From: Microcaldota archaeon
GTDB lineage: Archaea; Micrarchaeota; Micrarchaeia; Anstonellales; Bilamarchaeaceae
NCBI GenBank assembly: GCA_014730115.1
Contig: WJIU01000028.1
Span: 1-43,477, forward strand
DNA: 43,477 nucleotides
Direction of reading: 5' to 3'
The translations under genes were made by a program, and so were the position numbers. The notes under the pieces are model-generated. The model saw only the letters and a program-made list of their open reading frames with translations, was not told the DNA's origin and ran no database searches. Positions 15,933 to 24,197 of this stretch are shown here, piece after piece. Every line of letters begins with the position of its first letter. Position 1 is the first letter of the stretch.

Positions 15933-17015
15933 TTAACCGAGGACCTCAAGGCCCCGGGAGTACTCGGGGACTGCGGAGGATTCCTCTTCCGCAATCATTG
16001 AGCCTCCTGCGATTGAAGCGCCCTTCACGCCGGTCACAATGGCAACGATTTCAAGCTTGCCCTCGTAGTTCTGCATGATTCTGGCGCCCCATTTCACATT
16101 GGCCTCGGCGTCCATCTTCTCGGTAATCATCTCACCGGCCTTGATGGCATCGCCCAGGGTAAGGTCGCTTCCACCGGTAATGTGGATGATTGCTCCCTTT
16201 GCACCCTCAAAGTCAACATCAAGAAGCCTGTTCTTGATAACACCTTCGGAGGCAGCCCGGACCTTGTCGTTGCCCTTGCCTTCCCCTACTGCGATGAAGC
16301 CTACGCCTCCGCCTTCCATGATTGCCCTCACGTCGGCGAAGTCAATGTTAATCAGGGATGGCTGAGTAATTGTCCATACCAGGCCGCTGATTGCCCTGGA
16401 GAGAATCTCGTCGGCAACTGCAAACGCCTCTGCCATGGGCAGGTTGGGCACAAGCTCCACAAGCCTGTTGTTGTCAAGGATGATGACTGAGTCGCAGTGT
16501 TTTTTCAAGGCCTTGATGCCGTCGTCGGCTTTCTTTTTCCTGGCCCTCTCCAGTGAGAACGGGTAGGTCACCATGGCCACCACGATGGCGCCCTGCTCCT
16601 TGGCAATCTGGGCTACAATGGGGGCAGCCCCGCCACCGGTTCCACCGCCCATACCTGCGCATACAAACGCAAGGTGGGCGCCTTCAAGCTCTCTTTCTAC
16701 AAGGGGCCTGTCCACCTCGGCAGACTTGGCTCCGATGTCAGGATAGCCTCCTGCACCAAGTCCCTTGGTAACAGACTTTCCTATGAGCACCTTCTTGGCC
16801 CTTTCATGGACTATGTTAAGATGCTGCTTGTCGGTATTCACGGCTACGAGGTCGGTTCCCTTTACTCCCGACTTTATAAGCCTGTTTATGGTGTTGTTTC
16901 CGGCACCACCCACACCGACGGTCACAATCTTAATGGTCTCGGAGCTGAGACCTTCATCGCTTTTCTTTTCAGCTTCTGTGTTTTCGCCCATAACGGACCT
17001 TACTAAATCTTCCAT
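15933..17015 (-). CDS. ftsZ: cell division GTPase FtsZ
   Basis: FtsZ polymerises into the division ring at mid-cell. The 360-residue protein has the GTP-binding T1 loop VGGAGNN, the signature GMGGGTGGGAAP (in place of the common GGGTGTG), and the T7 synergy region SLINIDFADVRAIM with catalytic Asp residues. The C-terminal tail is short and acidic (EEESSAVPEYSRGLEVLG) and may carry the partner-binding peptide. It resembles archaeal FtsZ1/FtsZ2 and bacterial FtsZ; which archaeal paralogue it is cannot be decided here. It is preceded by an AAGGTG ribosome site 7 nt from ATG and by direct repeats near the promoter. Confidence 0.96.
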   Translation of the reverse strand: MEDLVRSVMGENTEAEKKSDEGLSSETIKIVTVGVGGAGNNTINRLIKSGVKGTDLVAVNTDKQHLNIVHERAKKVLIGKSVTKGLGAGGYPDIGAKSAEVDRPLVERELEGAHLAFVCAGMGGGTGGGAAPIVAQIAKEQGAIVVAMVTYPFSLERARKKKADDGIKALKKHCDSVIILDNNRLVELVPNLPMAEAFAVADEILSRAISGLVWTITQPSLINIDFADVRAIMEGGGVGFIAVGEGKGNDKVRAASEGVIKNRLLDVDFEGAKGAIIHITGGSDLTLGDAIKAGEMITEKMDAEANVKWGARIMQNYEGKLEIVAIVTGVKGASIAGGSMIAEEESSAVPEYSRGLEVLG

Positions 17016-17050
17016 ATTTTTTCACCTTTTGGTCGCCTTTAACCCTCTTT

Positions 17051-17087
17051 TTTCGAGGTAAAATTATGGCCTTTCGAGGATTTAAAT
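17051..17087 (-). promoter_or_regulatory. ftsZ promoter with TTTCGAGG direct repeats
   Basis: A TATA element (ATTTAAAT, about 17080-17087) lies upstream of ftsZ and predicts a start near 17058 with a leader of about 43 nt. TTTCGAGG occurs at 17051-17058 and 17072-17079, exactly 21 bp or two helical turns apart, covering the predicted start site and the base just after the TATA box. A related TTTCGACG lies at 17152-17159. The position suggests a repressor operator; the protein that binds it is not known. Confidence 0.45.
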
Positions 17088-17233
17088 AGATTGGGATTAA
17101 CGACTGAAAAATTCAATCATAATTTTTCCTAAAAATAGACAGCTTCATCTTTTTCGACGTATGGATTTAAATGTATTTAATGAATGTATTTATCCGCCCC
17201 AAGCACACTGAAATGCCGGGCCGGAGCCATGCT

Positions 17234-17455
17234 ATGGTAAGGGTCATAACAATCATGGACGATGTATACAATGAACTGCATAGCCTGAAGAAATCCAGGG
17301 GGATGAGCTTCAGCCAGGCCATAAGGTTCCTGCTAAAGGAAAGAAGAGAAAGCAGCAGGGGGCTCATCGACCTCGCCGGCTCTATTGAAGACAGGGATAT
17401 CAACCGGAGTGCAATGGAGAGAATCAGGAAAGACTACAACAGGGTGAGAGGATAG
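17234..17455 (+). CDS. VapB-like antitoxin (DUF217/UPF0330 type)
   Basis: This 73-residue protein starts MVRVITIMDDVYNELHSLKKSRGMSFSQAIRFLLKERR, the ribbon-helix-helix-like DNA-binding pattern of archaeal VapB antitoxins of the UPF0330 family. It would repress its own operon and neutralise the PIN protein encoded next. The ATG at 17234 was chosen because GGAG lies 7 nt upstream and the family starts here; ATG 17213 is an alternative close to the predicted transcript start. Its TAG stop overlaps the apparent ATA start of the PIN gene. Confidence 0.8.
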   Translation: MVRVITIMDDVYNELHSLKKSRGMSFSQAIRFLLKERRESSRGLIDLAGSIEDRDINRSAMERIRKDYNRVRG

Positions 17456-17826
17456 AAAAGATATGCCTGGATTTTGAGACTGCGCTTGACTTCCTGAGGG
17501 GGGACCCGTCCACCATTGAAAAGCTGAAATACTATGCTGACCGGGAGGAGCTCTGCGTCACCAGTCTGACCATGTACCATCTTTTTGAGACCGTAACCAA
17601 GAAAGAGGCAGTCATGAAATTCTCAAACAGCGTTACTGTCCTGCCTTTTGACAAGAGGGCGGCCCAGGTTGCTTCCCAGATAAACCAGGACCTGGTTGTA
17701 AAAGGAGAATTGCCTAAAATGATGGAAAGTGTGCTCACCGCGTCCATATGCATTGCAAACGATGCCTTCCTGTTCTCGAGGTCGTCCTGGAAATTCGACG
17801 GGATAAAGGGTCTGAGAAGGGTTTGA
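17452..17826 (+). CDS. PIN-domain (VapC-like) protein with apparent ATA start and altered active site
   Basis: The frame encodes a 124-residue PIN fold (EKICLDFETALDFLRGD at the start, IANDAFLFSRSSWKF near the end), the usual RNase partner of the preceding antitoxin. No ATG, GTG or TTG occurs between the upstream in-frame stop (17386) and residue 41. The only start that gives the family N-terminus is ATA at 17452, overlapping the antitoxin TAG. The first catalytic Asp (residue 7) is present. The second acidic position is His (residue 43), the third is Glu (92), and the usual C-terminal Asp/Asn position is Ser. It may be translated from ATA, or be a decaying or non-nuclease PIN protein. Confidence 0.65.
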   Translation: MEKICLDFETALDFLRGDPSTIEKLKYYADREELCVTSLTMYHLFETVTKKEAVMKFSNSVTVLPFDKRAAQVASQINQDLVVKGELPKMMESVLTASICIANDAFLFSRSSWKFDGIKGLRRV

Positions 17827-17829
17827 GAA

Positions 17830-18420
17830 ATGTCTGCACTGACATCAGCAGCAGGAATGGCGGCAGCTGTTCTGGGCTTCATTGCATTCATCCCATACGT
17901 CATCAGCATCCTGAAGGGAAAAAGCGCCCCCAACCGGGCCACCTGGTGGATATGGACATTTCTGGGAGTAATAATATCTGCAAGCTATTTCTCGGTAGGT
18001 GCCACCGACAGTGCCCTGGTCACCATCAGCTTTGTGGTGGGTCCGTTCATAACCGCGCTCCTTTCCCTTAAATACGGGGAGGGCGGCTGGAACCGCTTTG
18101 ATGCATCATGCGTGGCCGGAGCCCTTCTGGGAGCACTGCTCTGGTGGCTGTTCAGCGCCCCGGTCATAGCGCTGGTTCTTACGATTTTCATAGACGGCAT
18201 GGGGCTTCTGCCGACAGTCAAGAAGGCATATTTCAGGCCCCAGAGCGAGGACAGTCTGGCCTGGGCACTTTTCTTTGTGTCCGCACTGCTGAACCTGTTT
18301 GCAATAGAGCAGTGGAGTTTTGAGGTAGCTGTCTATCCTGTCTACATTTTTCTGCTGGAAAGCACGGTACTGCTGCTCCTGCTGAGGCCAAAGCTGGAAA
18401 AGAGGCTTTTTATTCTTTAA
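17830..18420 (+). CDS. PQ-loop/SemiSWEET-like membrane protein
   Basis: This 196-residue integral membrane protein has about six or seven hydrophobic helices. The first helix ends in FIPYVISILKGKSAPNRATWWIWTFLG, which looks like the proline/basic/WxxW pattern of PQ-loop and SemiSWEET-like transporters. A second similar stretch appears at LLPTVKKAYFRPQSEDSLAWALF. The two-fold repeat is consistent with that superfamily, whose members move sugars or amino acids, but the substrate is unknown. It starts 3 bp after the PIN gene and may share its transcript. Confidence 0.6.
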   Translation: MSALTSAAGMAAAVLGFIAFIPYVISILKGKSAPNRATWWIWTFLGVIISASYFSVGATDSALVTISFVVGPFITALLSLKYGEGGWNRFDASCVAGALLGALLWWLFSAPVIALVLTIFIDGMGLLPTVKKAYFRPQSEDSLAWALFFVSALLNLFAIEQWSFEVAVYPVYIFLLESTVLLLLLRPKLEKRLFIL

Positions 18421-18437
18421 TTCCATTTCTATTACAT

Positions 18438-19205
18438 ATGTCGCTGAGGGCACTGGTTCTTACTGGATTCGGGGTTAACTGCGAGGCGGAAAGCAAGCAC
18501 TCCATAGAAAAGAGCGGGGGGAGTGCCGACATCCTGCACCTCAACAAACTGCTGAAAGACCCGGGAATGCTCAAAGATTACAATATGCTGCTTTTGCCCG
18601 GGGGCTTTTCATTCGGGGACGACCTGGGCTCAGGAAAGGTCTTCTCAAACAAGATGAAATTCAGGCTCCGGCATCAGCTGGAAGAGTTTGTATCTGACAA
18701 CAATCTGGTTTTTGGCATCTGCAACGGCTTCCAGATGCTGGTGAAGATGGGCCTGCTCCCTGAGCCGGACTTTGTCCAGAGGACCTCCATCATTGCAAAC
18801 GACTCCGGGCATTTCGAGGACCGGTGGGTCATTCTGAAAGGCAATCCGGACTCGCCGTGCATTTTTACAAAGGGAATTGAATACCTGCTTGTGCCGGTAA
18901 GGCACGGGGAGGGAAAATTCGTGCCCGGGGATGACAGCGTTCTGGACGGGCTCAACCGGAAAAACCTGGTAGTTTTCAGGTACACCGATGAGGGGGGAAG
19001 GCCTGCAGGATATCCCTACAACCCCAACGGCTCGGTTGAAAACATAGCAGGAATCTGCGACAAGACCGGAAGAATTTTCGGCATGATGCCCCATCCGGAA
19101 GCTTTCAACATCATTGAGAACTGCCCCTACTGGATAAGGGGCACGGTAAAAGAGCCGTACGGCCTCAGGATTTTCAGGAATGCGGTTGAGTATTTCAAAA
19201 AGTAG
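18438..19205 (+). CDS. purQ: phosphoribosylformylglycinamidine synthase, glutaminase subunit
   Basis: PurQ is the class I glutamine amidotransferase that supplies ammonia to PurL for FGAM synthesis. The triad is visible: Cys in FGICNGFQML, then His and Glu in MMPHPEAF. The N-terminal ALVLTGFGVNCEAE and LLLPGGFSFGDDLG are family blocks. At 255 residues it is somewhat longer than the common archaeal form of about 220-230. PurL and PurS are not in this window. It is convergent with a small membrane protein gene. Confidence 0.93.
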   Translation: MSLRALVLTGFGVNCEAESKHSIEKSGGSADILHLNKLLKDPGMLKDYNMLLLPGGFSFGDDLGSGKVFSNKMKFRLRHQLEEFVSDNNLVFGICNGFQMLVKMGLLPEPDFVQRTSIIANDSGHFEDRWVILKGNPDSPCIFTKGIEYLLVPVRHGEGKFVPGDDSVLDGLNRKNLVVFRYTDEGGRPAGYPYNPNGSVENIAGICDKTGRIFGMMPHPEAFNIIENCPYWIRGTVKEPYGLRIFRNAVEYFKK

Positions 19206-19244
19206 GCATATCCAGAATTGGAAACTGGGAAAAAACAAAGAATT

Positions 19245-19487
19245 TCAGAAGTTTCCCTTTGCAATCATTTCTTTGGTAATGTGGGCAACGCCAAAAAGCA
19301 CCAGGAGCAGCGGCCACGCCTTCATCCATTCCAGGCCGGGAAGCAGCCCGAAATTAAGGGGAAGGGTAAGCATACCGAATGCAATGAGCAGGTAGCCCGG
19401 AAGATGGGGATTCTCCACCTCTTTCTGCCTTGCCGTCTTGGTTGATTTTTTTGGCGCGCTTTTCTTTCGCTTCTTTTTTGGAGGCAT
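19245..19487 (-). CDS. small membrane protein with basic N-terminus
   Basis: This 80-residue protein has a Lys-rich N-terminus (PPKKKRKKSAPKK), then two hydrophobic helices (about 31-48 and 56-70). No family is recognised. The basic tail should be cytoplasmic. A TATA-like TTTATAAAGG occurs upstream on its strand near 19520-19529, fitting a short leader. It is convergent with purQ. Confidence 0.55.
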   Translation of the reverse strand: MPPKKKRKKSAPKKSTKTARQKEVENPHLPGYLLIAFGMLTLPLNFGLLPGLEWMKAWPLLLVLFGVAHITKEMIAKGNF

Positions 19488-19534
19488 AAACTTTCACCTT
19501 GAAAATGATATGATTAGAAACCTTTATAAAAAAC

Positions 19535-20005
19535 TCATCCCCCCAGCAGGAGGTACCCCACGGTGGGAATTGCCAGGAGCGAAAGCGATATGTAGAATAT
19601 TGTGTGCATCAGGTCAAGGAATCCATGGGTCAGGAACACCGTGACTGAATCTCCCTCAAACCTGGGAAAGAGCCTTTTAAGGAATCCAAAGAATATTATC
19701 AGGGGAACAACCACCATGATAATAAGGAAAAAGGCGGTTATGCCCGGCTTCTTCAGAAATGCAACAATATCCTCTGCGTTTCCCATGGCCATGAAAGCAA
19801 CAGCGGCAAGGCCCACCAGAAGCATTGAGATGTCAACCACCCTTCCTCCTTCCGGATAAAGGCCGCTGGTGTACTCTTCAGACATTATCCGCACTGACCG
19901 GGGAACCTCCCATATCAGGTAACAGATTATCAGCAGGATTGAAGCATTGTCAAAAAGGGAGACATTAACTATGCTGAAGAAATCAGAGATTATGTTATAG
20001 GCCAT
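19535..20005 (-). CDS. four-helix membrane protein, unknown
   Basis: This 156-residue protein has about four transmembrane helices and no recognised family. The start at ATG 20005 (MAYNIISDFFS) was chosen over a longer upstream reading because a TATA box (TTTATAAAAA, about 20026-20035) lies about 25 bp before it and the upstream extension has no coding character. It ends upstream of the small membrane protein gene on the same strand. Conserved charged residues between helices (RSVRIMSEEYTSG) may face the cytoplasm. Confidence 0.6.
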   Translation of the reverse strand: MAYNIISDFFSIVNVSLFDNASILLIICYLIWEVPRSVRIMSEEYTSGLYPEGGRVVDISMLLVGLAAVAFMAMGNAEDIVAFLKKPGITAFFLIIMVVVPLIIFFGFLKRLFPRFEGDSVTVFLTHGFLDLMHTIFYISLSLLAIPTVGYLLLGG

Positions 20006-20113
20006 GGGTAATCCTTGACGGGTTGTTTTTATAAAAGGTGCTAACGCGAAGTGCCGAACCCCTGGCTGGCAATAGACGAAATGCATATAAAGCCTTTTGG
20101 CAATATGTAATGC

Positions 20114-20803
20114 GTGGACAGAGTCAAGATGGAGATTGCCGGGGAGATTTCTCTTTCTGAAGACCCCGGGGCAACCATGAGGAAATGGAGGGAAATTTTC
20201 AGCATATCCCAGGTGGAGTTTGCCAAGCACCTGAACATCACAGTATCAACCATCAGTGACTACGAAGGAAACCGGAGGAAGTCCCCGGGAACCCATGTAA
20301 TCAGGCGTTTTGTCAATGCACTTTTTGAAATCGACCAGATGAAGGGCGGGCTGATTAGCCAGAAGTTCAGGGAAAAGGAAAAGCCCACCAATGAGTATTT
20401 TGAGGTGCATGAGTTTGCCCGGTCCATTTCCCTGAAAGACTTTGTTGGCCTGGTAGGCGGGAAGATTGTGACCAACGAGGACGTGGCAGAGACAAAAAAG
20501 ATTTACGGATACACCCTTATTGACAGCATCAAAGTAATTCTTGACATGCCATTCTCCTATTTCCAGAATCTTTACGGCAATGTAAATGAGAGGGTGTTCA
20601 TATTCACCGGTGTAAGCACAGGAAGAAGCCCGTTTGTGGTAGTGAGGGTGAGCCCCTCCAAGCCTTCCGCGATTGTGCTCCACAACATCGGCCCGGACAA
20701 GGTGGATAAACTTGCAATGAAGATATCAGACCGGGAAAGGATTCCCATGATTGTAACCAACAAGTCCGTGGAAAAGATGAAAGAAGCGCTGAACAGAATC
20801 TAA
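20114..20803 (+). CDS. HTH (XRE-type) transcriptional regulator, COG1709-like
   Basis: This 229-residue protein has an N-terminal Cro/XRE helix-turn-helix (about 20-65: MRKWREIFSISQVEFAKHL followed by NITVSTISDYEGNRRKSPG). An alpha/beta C-terminal domain (about 110-225) follows, including VFIFTGVSTGRSPFVVVRVSP. This layout matches an archaeal family of predicted regulators with a ligand-binding-like domain. The GTG start at 20114 lies exactly 26 bp past the centre of a CATATAAA TATA box (20084-20091), so the mRNA should be leaderless; ATG 20129 is the alternative. Its targets are unknown. It ends in a 4-bp tail-to-tail overlap with the next gene. Confidence 0.8.
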   Translation: MDRVKMEIAGEISLSEDPGATMRKWREIFSISQVEFAKHLNITVSTISDYEGNRRKSPGTHVIRRFVNALFEIDQMKGGLISQKFREKEKPTNEYFEVHEFARSISLKDFVGLVGGKIVTNEDVAETKKIYGYTLIDSIKVILDMPFSYFQNLYGNVNERVFIFTGVSTGRSPFVVVRVSPSKPSAIVLHNIGPDKVDKLAMKISDRERIPMIVTNKSVEKMKEALNRI

Positions 20804-21207
20804 TCTTTTTTCTCAATGAAATAATAGGCAGTGGCAGCGATTATGCCAAGAAGCAGCCACATCACCGCCAGCCACGCAACCTTTCTTATTCCGCCCATGC
20901 CCTTTGCCTGGAAGATGTCAATGGAGACAAGAGCCATGGGGACCAGGCTCATTGCCCCTCCGACAGCAATAAGTACCATGGTGAGCACAGAGAGAAAGGC
21001 CTGGCTGGTGGAGCACAGCTCATAGAGCGAAGCCTGGACAGGGGGGCCCTTGGAAAGAGAATAGTCTTGGCAGTTCCCCAGCTCAAAGCCGGTCAGTGAT
21101 GAAAGAACTGCCGGTATCAGGAGATAAAGGATAACTCCGAACACTGCGAGCCCCAGAACCAGGAACACAGATATGGTGCTCCACTTCAGCCATCTCTTTT
21201 CAACCAT
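20800..21207 (-). CDS. membrane protein, unknown
   Basis: This 135-residue protein has three or four hydrophobic helices (about 10-33, 68-90 and 108-128) and an outside loop with two Cys residues (NCQDYSLSKG... LCSTS) that could form a disulfide. No family is recognised. It is the last gene of a minus-strand run with corA, mscS and a cation exchanger, 25 bp after the exchanger gene, so a role in the same membrane ion/osmotic function is possible but inferred from position only. Confidence 0.6.
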   Translation of the reverse strand: MVEKRWLKWSTISVFLVLGLAVFGVILYLLIPAVLSSLTGFELGNCQDYSLSKGPPVQASLYELCSTSQAFLSVLTMVLIAVGGAMSLVPMALVSIDIFQAKGMGGIRKVAWLAVMWLLLGIIAATAYYFIEKKD

Positions 21208-21232
21208 AAGACCTGTTGGTATAGAAAGGGGT

Positions 21233-22192
21233 TTAAATCAATTCTGTCACCTGCAGGCCGAAAATCACAGCAAGGTAGAGAAGGTATATTCCAAGAAAGA
21301 ACGCTCCCCCTGCCCGGTCAATCTTTTTGCTGACTGCCGCAACATAAAACAAAAGGCTGTTTGCAACCACTGCAAAAAGCAGTGCGGCGATAAAAACCGG
21401 GAGCTGCACATTAATGGGGTTTATCAACGCTGCCGAGCCCAGAACAAGGGTGAGGTTGGTCATGTTGCTTCCTATTGCATTCCCCAGCACCAGGCCATAA
21501 TGCTTTTTTCTGAGCGCCTGCAATGCGATGCTCAGCTCCGGCAGGGAAGTGCCAAGCGCAATTACCGTTGCCCCGACAAAGCTCTGGGCAAGGCTGAAGG
21601 ACAGTGCAATTTCAACAGCGGAATCCACCACAAAGGCAGAGCTGATTATCACCAGGAGTATTCCGGCGCCGAAGTGCAGGAATGCGCTCAGGGCCTCTTT
21701 CTTGGAGACCGCCACCCCGGGACGGTCCCGGGGTTTCTTTTTTCTCAAAACATCCCATGCATAAATGCCGAAAAGTGCCAGCAAAAGAACCCCCTCCACA
21801 AAGCCCAGGGCGCGCAACTGAACCGAACTGCTGAACACAATGTAAACCGAGATAACAGTGGTCAGAAGAACCACCAGCCCGAGGTCCCCCAGCTCCCTGG
21901 GGCTTATCTTTATGCCGTAAATAAAAGCGCCTGCCCCAAGTATCACCAGGACGTTTGCGATATTGGAGCCGAATACATTTCCTGCGGAAAGGGCCCCGTT
22001 CCCTGTTATTGCCGATTCCACTGACACAGACAGCTCCGGAAGGCTGGTTGCCACTGCAACCAGAAGAAATCCGACTGCAAGCTGGTTGATATTGAAAAAC
22101 CTGGAGATTTTCACCGTACTTTCAATGACTGACTCCGAAGAGCGGGAAAGAACCCCGATGGAAACGGCAAGCACCAGGATGCTGAGAAACAC
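21233..22192 (-). CDS. sodium/calcium exchanger (CaCA family)
   Basis: This 319-residue cation antiporter has about ten helices. The two inverted alpha repeats are clear: ATSLPELSVSVESA with GNVFGSNIANV in the first half, and GTSLPELSIALQAL with GNAIGSNMTNL in the second. The acidic Glu of each PEL motif coordinates Ca2+/Na+ in this family. It begins 6 bp after the mscS stop, in a run of ion-handling genes. Confidence 0.92.
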   Translation of the reverse strand: MFLSILVLAVSIGVLSRSSESVIESTVKISRFFNINQLAVGFLLVAVATSLPELSVSVESAITGNGALSAGNVFGSNIANVLVILGAGAFIYGIKISPRELGDLGLVVLLTTVISVYIVFSSSVQLRALGFVEGVLLLALFGIYAWDVLRKKKPRDRPGVAVSKKEALSAFLHFGAGILLVIISSAFVVDSAVEIALSFSLAQSFVGATVIALGTSLPELSIALQALRKKHYGLVLGNAIGSNMTNLTLVLGSAALINPINVQLPVFIAALLFAVVANSLLFYVAAVSKKIDRAGGAFFLGIYLLYLAVIFGLQVTELI

Positions 22193-22198
22193 GAGAAA

Positions 22199-23143
22199 TC
22201 ACTTCTTCCTCATCCTTATCTCCGGGAATCCCACGATGTCAACCGTGGCCGAAGCCAGTTTCACGCCTTTGGTTTTCTCTATTTTTTTGAGCAGGAGGGT
22301 GCTTAGCCTTGAGTTGACAACTCTCCTTTCCCTGGCATTGGTTACGTACCGGACATACAGGCTCACCCAGTTGTCGGTCATCTTCATGTACACGCTGGGC
22401 TCTACTGGCCTCTTGGAAAGATAGTACCTTTTCTGTATTTCCTTTATCTGCCTCTGGGCTTTTTTGGCAACCTCGTCCGTCTCTTTTTCCACCAGCTTTT
22501 TGGCCAGGCTTGCGGCCTTGGACCAGTCGCTGTCGTAGGTAACCGGAACCCAGACTTCATCCCAGATGAAATCATTGTCCTTGGTGTAGTTGTGGACAAT
22601 GCCCGACAGCACGAAATGGTTGGGTATCAGCACCAGCCTTCCGGTGGCCTGGTCACCGTCCACCCATTCCTTGATTTCCAGCAGGGTGGTATAAAGAATG
22701 TCAATGTCAATGACATCCCCGCATTTCTGGTTAATTTCAATCCGGTCCCCCACCTTGTACAGGCGGAATATCAGGAGCAGCAGGCCACCGGCCAGGTTCT
22801 TGAACAGGTCCTGGAGTGCAACTGCAATGCCTGCGGCGATAAGACCATAGGTAACAAGAAGGGCCTCAGGGCTTTCAATCCAGATGGCGATAATCGTGAT
22901 TATCACAACCACGAAATAAACTATGGAAACCGCCTTCCGGAAGGAATACCTTGCCTTGAACTCGCTTATCTGCTTGGCAACTATTTCCTCAAAGATTATC
23001 TTAAAAACAAGATACAGCCCGGCCAGGGCAACCAGGGTGGAGAGCCCCTTTTCCAGATAAGGGTGGTCATAGCTTATATCAATATACCATAGAAAGGCGG
23101 CAAACACCAGCAGGAAAGCAAACATGACAATTCTTCCGATCAT
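22199..23143 (-). CDS. MscS-family mechanosensitive channel
   Basis: This 314-residue protein has about four N-terminal helices and a pore helix plus beta domain block (IAAGIAVALQDLFKNLAGGLLLLIF, then RLYKVGDRIEI) typical of MscS. A cytoplasmic alpha/beta vestibule follows. Its role would be to release solutes during osmotic down-shock. The gene starts 4 bp after corA, so the two are probably co-transcribed. Ala/Gly packing in the pore helix is kept. The ligand or tension threshold cannot be inferred. Confidence 0.9.
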   Translation of the reverse strand: MIGRIVMFAFLLVFAAFLWYIDISYDHPYLEKGLSTLVALAGLYLVFKIIFEEIVAKQISEFKARYSFRKAVSIVYFVVVIITIIAIWIESPEALLVTYGLIAAGIAVALQDLFKNLAGGLLLLIFRLYKVGDRIEINQKCGDVIDIDILYTTLLEIKEWVDGDQATGRLVLIPNHFVLSGIVHNYTKDNDFIWDEVWVPVTYDSDWSKAASLAKKLVEKETDEVAKKAQRQIKEIQKRYYLSKRPVEPSVYMKMTDNWVSLYVRYVTNARERRVVNSRLSTLLLKKIEKTKGVKLASATVDIVGFPEIRMRKK

Positions 23144-23147
23144 AGTA

Positions 23148-24167
23148 TCAAATCCAGTCCTTTTTTCTGAAGTAGTATAGCATCAGTATGCCCAAAAGGG
23201 CCATGAGCAGGAGCACTGCAGGATACCCCAGGGGGTGTTCCAGCTCGGGCATGTACTTGAAGTTCATGCCGTACAGGCCGGTTATAAATGTAAGCGGAAT
23301 GAAGATTGTGCCTATGATGGTCAGCACCTTCATTACCTCGTTCATCCTGTTGCTCAGGCTTGACAGGTAGATGTCCACCATGCTGGAAACAGTGTCACGG
23401 TAGGTTTCAGTGGTGTCAATCACCTGGATGGTATGGTCGTAGACGTCCCTGAGGTATATTGCGGTTGTTTTGGACACCAGCGCGTCCTTGCTGGTGCTCT
23501 CCCTTTCCAGTCCCAGCAGCAGCTCCCGGAGGGGCCACACCGCCTTCCTCAGGCCGAGCATCTCTTTTTTGAGCATCCTTATCTTCTGGAGCATCCTGGG
23601 GGACGGCTCCCGCATCACTGCTTCTTCCATAGAGGCGATTTTCTCGCCCAGCCTTTCCAGTATCGTGTAGTAATTGTCCACAACCACGTCCAGCAGGGAA
23701 TATGCAAGGAAATCCGGGCCCATCCTCCTGAGCTTGCCCTTGTCCCTGCGCAGCCATTCCCTTACCCTATGGAAGAGCTTTCCCTTTTTCTCCTGGATGG
23801 AGATTACGTAGTTGCTCCCGAGAATGATGCTTACCTGCTCGCTGTCTATGCTATGGGTTTTCTCGTTAAAGGAAAGCATCCTCAGGACAATATAGATATA
23901 GTCGTCATAGTCCTCCATCTTGGGCCTCTGGCGGGGGTGGAGGATGTCCTCCTGCACAAGAGGGTGCAGGCCATAGGCTTCAGCAAGCCCGGAAAGCAGC
24001 TCCTTGTCCCCAAGGCCGTTGACATTCGCCCAGGTTACTGTTTTCTTTTTTCCGGCAAAATCAATGCAGTCCCGGAGCGAAGCAGCCTCCACTTCCTTGA
24101 TTTCCTTCGGACTGTAATTCACTATAGAAAGAGTCGGATAGGTTTTCGGCCCCGGTTTTGCTGGCAT
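23148..24167 (-). CDS. corA: CorA-family divalent cation (Mg/Co/Ni) transporter
   Basis: This 339-residue protein has a long cytoplasmic N-terminal domain, two C-terminal helices and the diagnostic GMN motif in GLYGMNFKYMPE at the pore entrance. The family forms pentamers that import Mg2+ and related ions. The C-terminus ends FRKKDWI, as in many CorA proteins. It is the first gene of the ion/osmotic run. Its start codon lies 25-26 bp from the centre of a TATA box shared with pyrG, so the mRNA should be leaderless. Confidence 0.93.
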   Translation of the reverse strand: MPAKPGPKTYPTLSIVNYSPKEIKEVEAASLRDCIDFAGKKKTVTWANVNGLGDKELLSGLAEAYGLHPLVQEDILHPRQRPKMEDYDDYIYIVLRMLSFNEKTHSIDSEQVSIILGSNYVISIQEKKGKLFHRVREWLRRDKGKLRRMGPDFLAYSLLDVVVDNYYTILERLGEKIASMEEAVMREPSPRMLQKIRMLKKEMLGLRKAVWPLRELLLGLERESTSKDALVSKTTAIYLRDVYDHTIQVIDTTETYRDTVSSMVDIYLSSLSNRMNEVMKVLTIIGTIFIPLTFITGLYGMNFKYMPELEHPLGYPAVLLLMALLGILMLYYFRKKDWI

Positions 24168-24187
24168 GCAAAGAGAAGGTTGTTAAG

Positions 24188-24197
24188 TTTAAAAAAT
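24188..24197. promoter_or_regulatory. shared bidirectional TATA box (TTTAAAAAAT)
   Basis: The centre (24192.5) is exactly half-way between the corA start (24167) and the pyrG ATG at 24218, 25.5 bp from each. This supports leaderless transcription both ways and fixes the pyrG start at 24218 rather than 24209 or 24158. Confidence 0.6.

Noticed and set aside
20006..20230. Extended N-terminus of the 19535-20005 membrane protein
   Set aside because: The extension overlaps the promoter and start of the divergent regulator gene and reads as non-coding sequence. ATG 20005 has a TATA box 25 bp upstream.
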